Source of the DNA: Vibrio pectenicida
GTDB lineage: Bacteria > Pseudomonadota > Gammaproteobacteria > Enterobacterales > Vibrionaceae
Reading direction: 5' to 3'
Assembly: GCA_024347015.1 (NCBI GenBank)
Contig: AP024889.1
Coordinates: forward strand, 496,001-560,000
Length of the DNA stretch: 64,000 nucleotides
The translations under genes were made by a program, and so were the position numbers. How positions within the stretch are numbered: the first letter of the stretch is position 1; each line of letters begins with the position of its first letter. Shown one piece after another: positions 61,974 to 64,000 of this stretch. Under the pieces are notes generated by a model. The model did no database searches and was not told where the DNA came from. It was given only the letters and a program-made list of their open reading frames with translations.

Positions 61974-64000
61974 ATGCTTTCTCAACTAAGGGACATTGTT
62001 GAACAGGTATCCAAACTAGATGATGTTCACCAAGCTTTAAAAGTTCTAGTTAAGCAAACGTGTAGTGCAATGAATACTGAGTGCTGTACGGTTTACCTTG
62101 CTAATGAAGACATGCAACGCTTGGAACTGATGGCTACTCAGGGGCTTAAATTTAAGGGAAAAAAAATCCATGTTAACTTTAGCGAAGGGCTGGTTGGTTT
62201 GGTCAAGCGTAGCGCTGAACCTCTTAACCTTGCTGAAGCATCAAAACATCCCAATTTTAAATACTTTTCTCAACTTGGGGAAAAGGTCTACCAAAGTTTT
62301 CTTGGCATACCGATCATTTACCGTAGACAAGTGCTCGGTGTATTGGTGGTACAGCAAAAACAGCCGCGTCAATTTAATGAAATCGAAGAATCTTTTTTAG
62401 TCACACTAGCGGCTCAGTTAGCTGTGATTATTGCTCATGCCCAGACCCAAGGACAATGGCGCCTTGAAAAAGAGCAAGATGAAATTAGAGGAATAGCGGC
62501 GTCTCCCGGCGTTGCTATCGGTGAATTTCGATGGGACGATACACAGCTTGATTTATCAGAAGTGTACCCAGCATCTACGCTGGATGTTGAGCGTGAACAA
62601 GAGTGGTTATTGTTAGCCATTGAAGAAGCACTTAGTGATTTTCGTAGGATGCGAAAAAAGTTAGATGGTGAAATCAATAAGGACGCTCTGGCCATATTTG
62701 ATCTTTTTACTCACTTACTTAATGATCCCATGCTGCGCAAAGATCTTAAGACTCAGGTTGAAAAAGGAGACCGAGCTGACTGGGCATTGAGGCAAGTGGT
62801 TGAGAACTACTCCAATCGATTTGCAAAAATGTCAGATGTATATATGCGTGAGAGAGCTCAGGATGTTAAAGAGCTCGGTCAACGTTTGCTTTTGTTTTTG
62901 CACAATAAAGAGAAGAGTCAGCCTGAGTTTGAAAAACCTATTATCTTAGTTGTTCGAGAACTAACTGCGACCCTTTTAGCGTCTGTCCCCAAGGATAAAT
63001 TACTCGCCGTTGTTGCACTAGAAGGTGCAGTAAATTCCCATGCTGCGATACTGTCTCGTGCTTTTGGAATTCCTACTGTGATGGGAGTTACGCTCAACTT
63101 GAAAGCGATTAATGGTAAAGTCGGTATTGTTGATGGTTATAGTGGAAAGTTGTTTATTTCACCTAATAAGCAACTGCTGAGAGAGTACCATGAGCTGGTT
63201 GATGAAGAGAGTGAACTTGCTACTATGGTCAACCAGACGGTTTTGGAACCGGCACGTACCAAAGACGATATACGTATTGAAGTTATGCTTAATTCAGGGT
63301 TGAGCGCTGATGCCAATATAGCGTTAAATCAAGGTGTCGATGGTGTAGGTTTATACAGGACGGAAATTTCATTCTTGCTTCATCATCGCTTCCCATCTGA
63401 AGAAGAGCAGGTTAGTCAGTATAAATCAGTTCTTAGCGCTTACCCGGACAAACGTGTTGTAATGCGCACGTTAGATATAGGTGGAGATAAAGCCTTACCT
63501 TATTTACCAATAGAAGAGGATAACCCTTTTCTTGGCTGGCGTGGAATTCGTTTTACACTCGATCATCCAGATATTTTTCTTATGCAGATAAGAGCGATGA
63601 TGAGAGCAAGTGTGGATCATCATAATCTTAGTATTTTACTTCCTATGGTATCTGGTGCTCAGGAGCTTGATAGTGCACTGGAATTGATTGAACGCGCTCA
63701 TCTGGAGTTGGTTAAGCTGGATAATCGAATTACTATGCCTGCCATTGGTGTAATGATTGAGGTTCCATCTATGATATATTTGTTACCTCTCGTCGCAGAA
63801 AAAGTGGACTTTGTTTCAATAGGAACCAATGACTTAACTCAATATTTATTGGCTGTTGATCGAAATAATGCTCGAGTTGCAAATGTTTATGAGTCGATGC
63901 ACCCTTCAGTCGTGATGGCTCTTGAACATATCCACCGAACTTGCGAACAACTCAAGTTACCTGTGTGTATCTGTGGGGAGTTAGCAGGCGATCCTATTGG
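61974..64000 (+). CDS. ptsP: Phosphoenolpyruvate-protein phosphotransferase PtsP (3' end missing)
   Basis: First enzyme (EI-Ntr) of the nitrogen phosphotransferase system, passing phosphate to NPr and EIIA-Ntr. The N-terminal GAF domain (about 1-165) senses glutamine or alpha-ketoglutarate in E. coli. Then come the EI domain with the phospho-His loop GAVNSHAAILSRAFGIP (about residue 355) and the PEP-utilising barrel (GVGLYRTE, GGDKALPYLP, GTNDLTQYLLAVDR). The frame runs to the window edge at about 675 codons; the end is outside. Starts 2 bases after rppH. Confidence 0.94.
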   Translation, partial: MLSQLRDIVEQVSKLDDVHQALKVLVKQTCSAMNTECCTVYLANEDMQRLELMATQGLKFKGKKIHVNFSEGLVGLVKRSAEPLNLAEASKHPNFKYFSQLGEKVYQSFLGIPIIYRRQVLGVLVVQQKQPRQFNEIEESFLVTLAAQLAVIIAHAQTQGQWRLEKEQDEIRGIAASPGVAIGEFRWDDTQLDLSEVYPASTLDVEREQEWLLLAIEEALSDFRRMRKKLDGEINKDALAIFDLFTHLLNDPMLRKDLKTQVEKGDRADWALRQVVENYSNRFAKMSDVYMRERAQDVKELGQRLLLFLHNKEKSQPEFEKPIILVVRELTATLLASVPKDKLLAVVALEGAVNSHAAILSRAFGIPTVMGVTLNLKAINGKVGIVDGYSGKLFISPNKQLLREYHELVDEESELATMVNQTVLEPARTKDDIRIEVMLNSGLSADANIALNQGVDGVGLYRTEISFLLHHRFPSEEEQVSQYKSVLSAYPDKRVVMRTLDIGGDKALPYLPIEEDNPFLGWRGIRFTLDHPDIFLMQIRAMMRASVDHHNLSILLPMVSGAQELDSALELIERAHLELVKLDNRITMPAIGVMIEVPSMIYLLPLVAEKVDFVSIGTNDLTQYLLAVDRNNARVANVYESMHPSVVMALEHIHRTCEQLKLPVCICGELAGDPI

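Overview
The window is a stretch of core chromosome from a member of the Vibrionaceae, most likely a Vibrio. The gene set and order are those of gammaproteobacteria close to E. coli (ubiH-ubiI, ygfZ/sdhE/ygfX, nadB/rpoE-rseABC-lepAB-rnc-era-recO-pdxJ-acpS, barA/rlmD-relA-mazG-pyrG-eno, ygiF-glnE-hldE, arcA, thrLABC, mtnN-btuF, rpsO-pnp-nlpI, tas/mutH/rppH-ptsP). The Vibrio flavour comes from a VpsR exopolysaccharide activator, a GspA/GspB (ExeA/ExeB) pair and an RraA paralogue beside arcA. I see no rRNA, tRNA, CRISPR array, prophage, insertion sequence or integron.

Layout. 1-4711: end of the ubiquinone hydroxylase pair, a YtfK-like small protein, a 560-base gene-free stretch, then YgfZ facing the SdhE-YgfX pair. 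4729-15860: nadB diverges from the sigma-E operon, which runs on through translation, secretion, RNA-processing and repair genes to acpS. 15845-26431: hybrid kinase BarA/VarS diverges from rlmD-relA-mazG and pyrG-eno. 26518-30212: cca diverges from gspAB. 30269-35625: SH3-domain YgiM, phosphate transport (pit plus a PhoU-like DUF47 partner), a CYTH/CHAD triphosphatase and a potassium channel. 36056-40387: glnE and hldE. 40449-43226: arcA, a DUF3293 gene broken by one in-frame stop, an RraA paralogue, a small barrel-like protein and the threonine leader. 43311-48024: thrABC. 48099-50597: btuF, a CbiB-type protein and mtnN on the minus strand. 50868-54614: rpsO, pnp, nlpI. 54802-58624: a MATE transporter, vpsR, and a small two-gene unit (a 38-aa ORF and a DUF1127-like protein). 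58705-64000: tas, a DUF6482-like gene, mutH, a large DnaA-box cluster, rppH and the start of ptsP, which runs off the window.

Several global regulators meet here: sigma-E and its anti-sigma proteins, RelA (with a YtfK-like protein that in E. coli stimulates SpoT), BarA, ArcA, PtsP, GlnE and VpsR.

The points most worth a second look are non-coding or very small. (1) The mutH-rppH gap holds four exact TTATNCACA DnaA boxes plus near matches, at the locus where E. coli carries the DnaA-reactivating element DARS2. (2) A plus-strand terminator lies in a gene-free region before ygfZ, with no upstream plus-strand gene to serve. (3) A promoter, two tiny ORFs and a terminator precede glnE. (4) A promoter with an 18-bp palindrome over its start site drives a 38-aa ORF with a perfect Shine-Dalgarno. 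(5) An 18-bp palindrome overlaps the likely pnp promoter.
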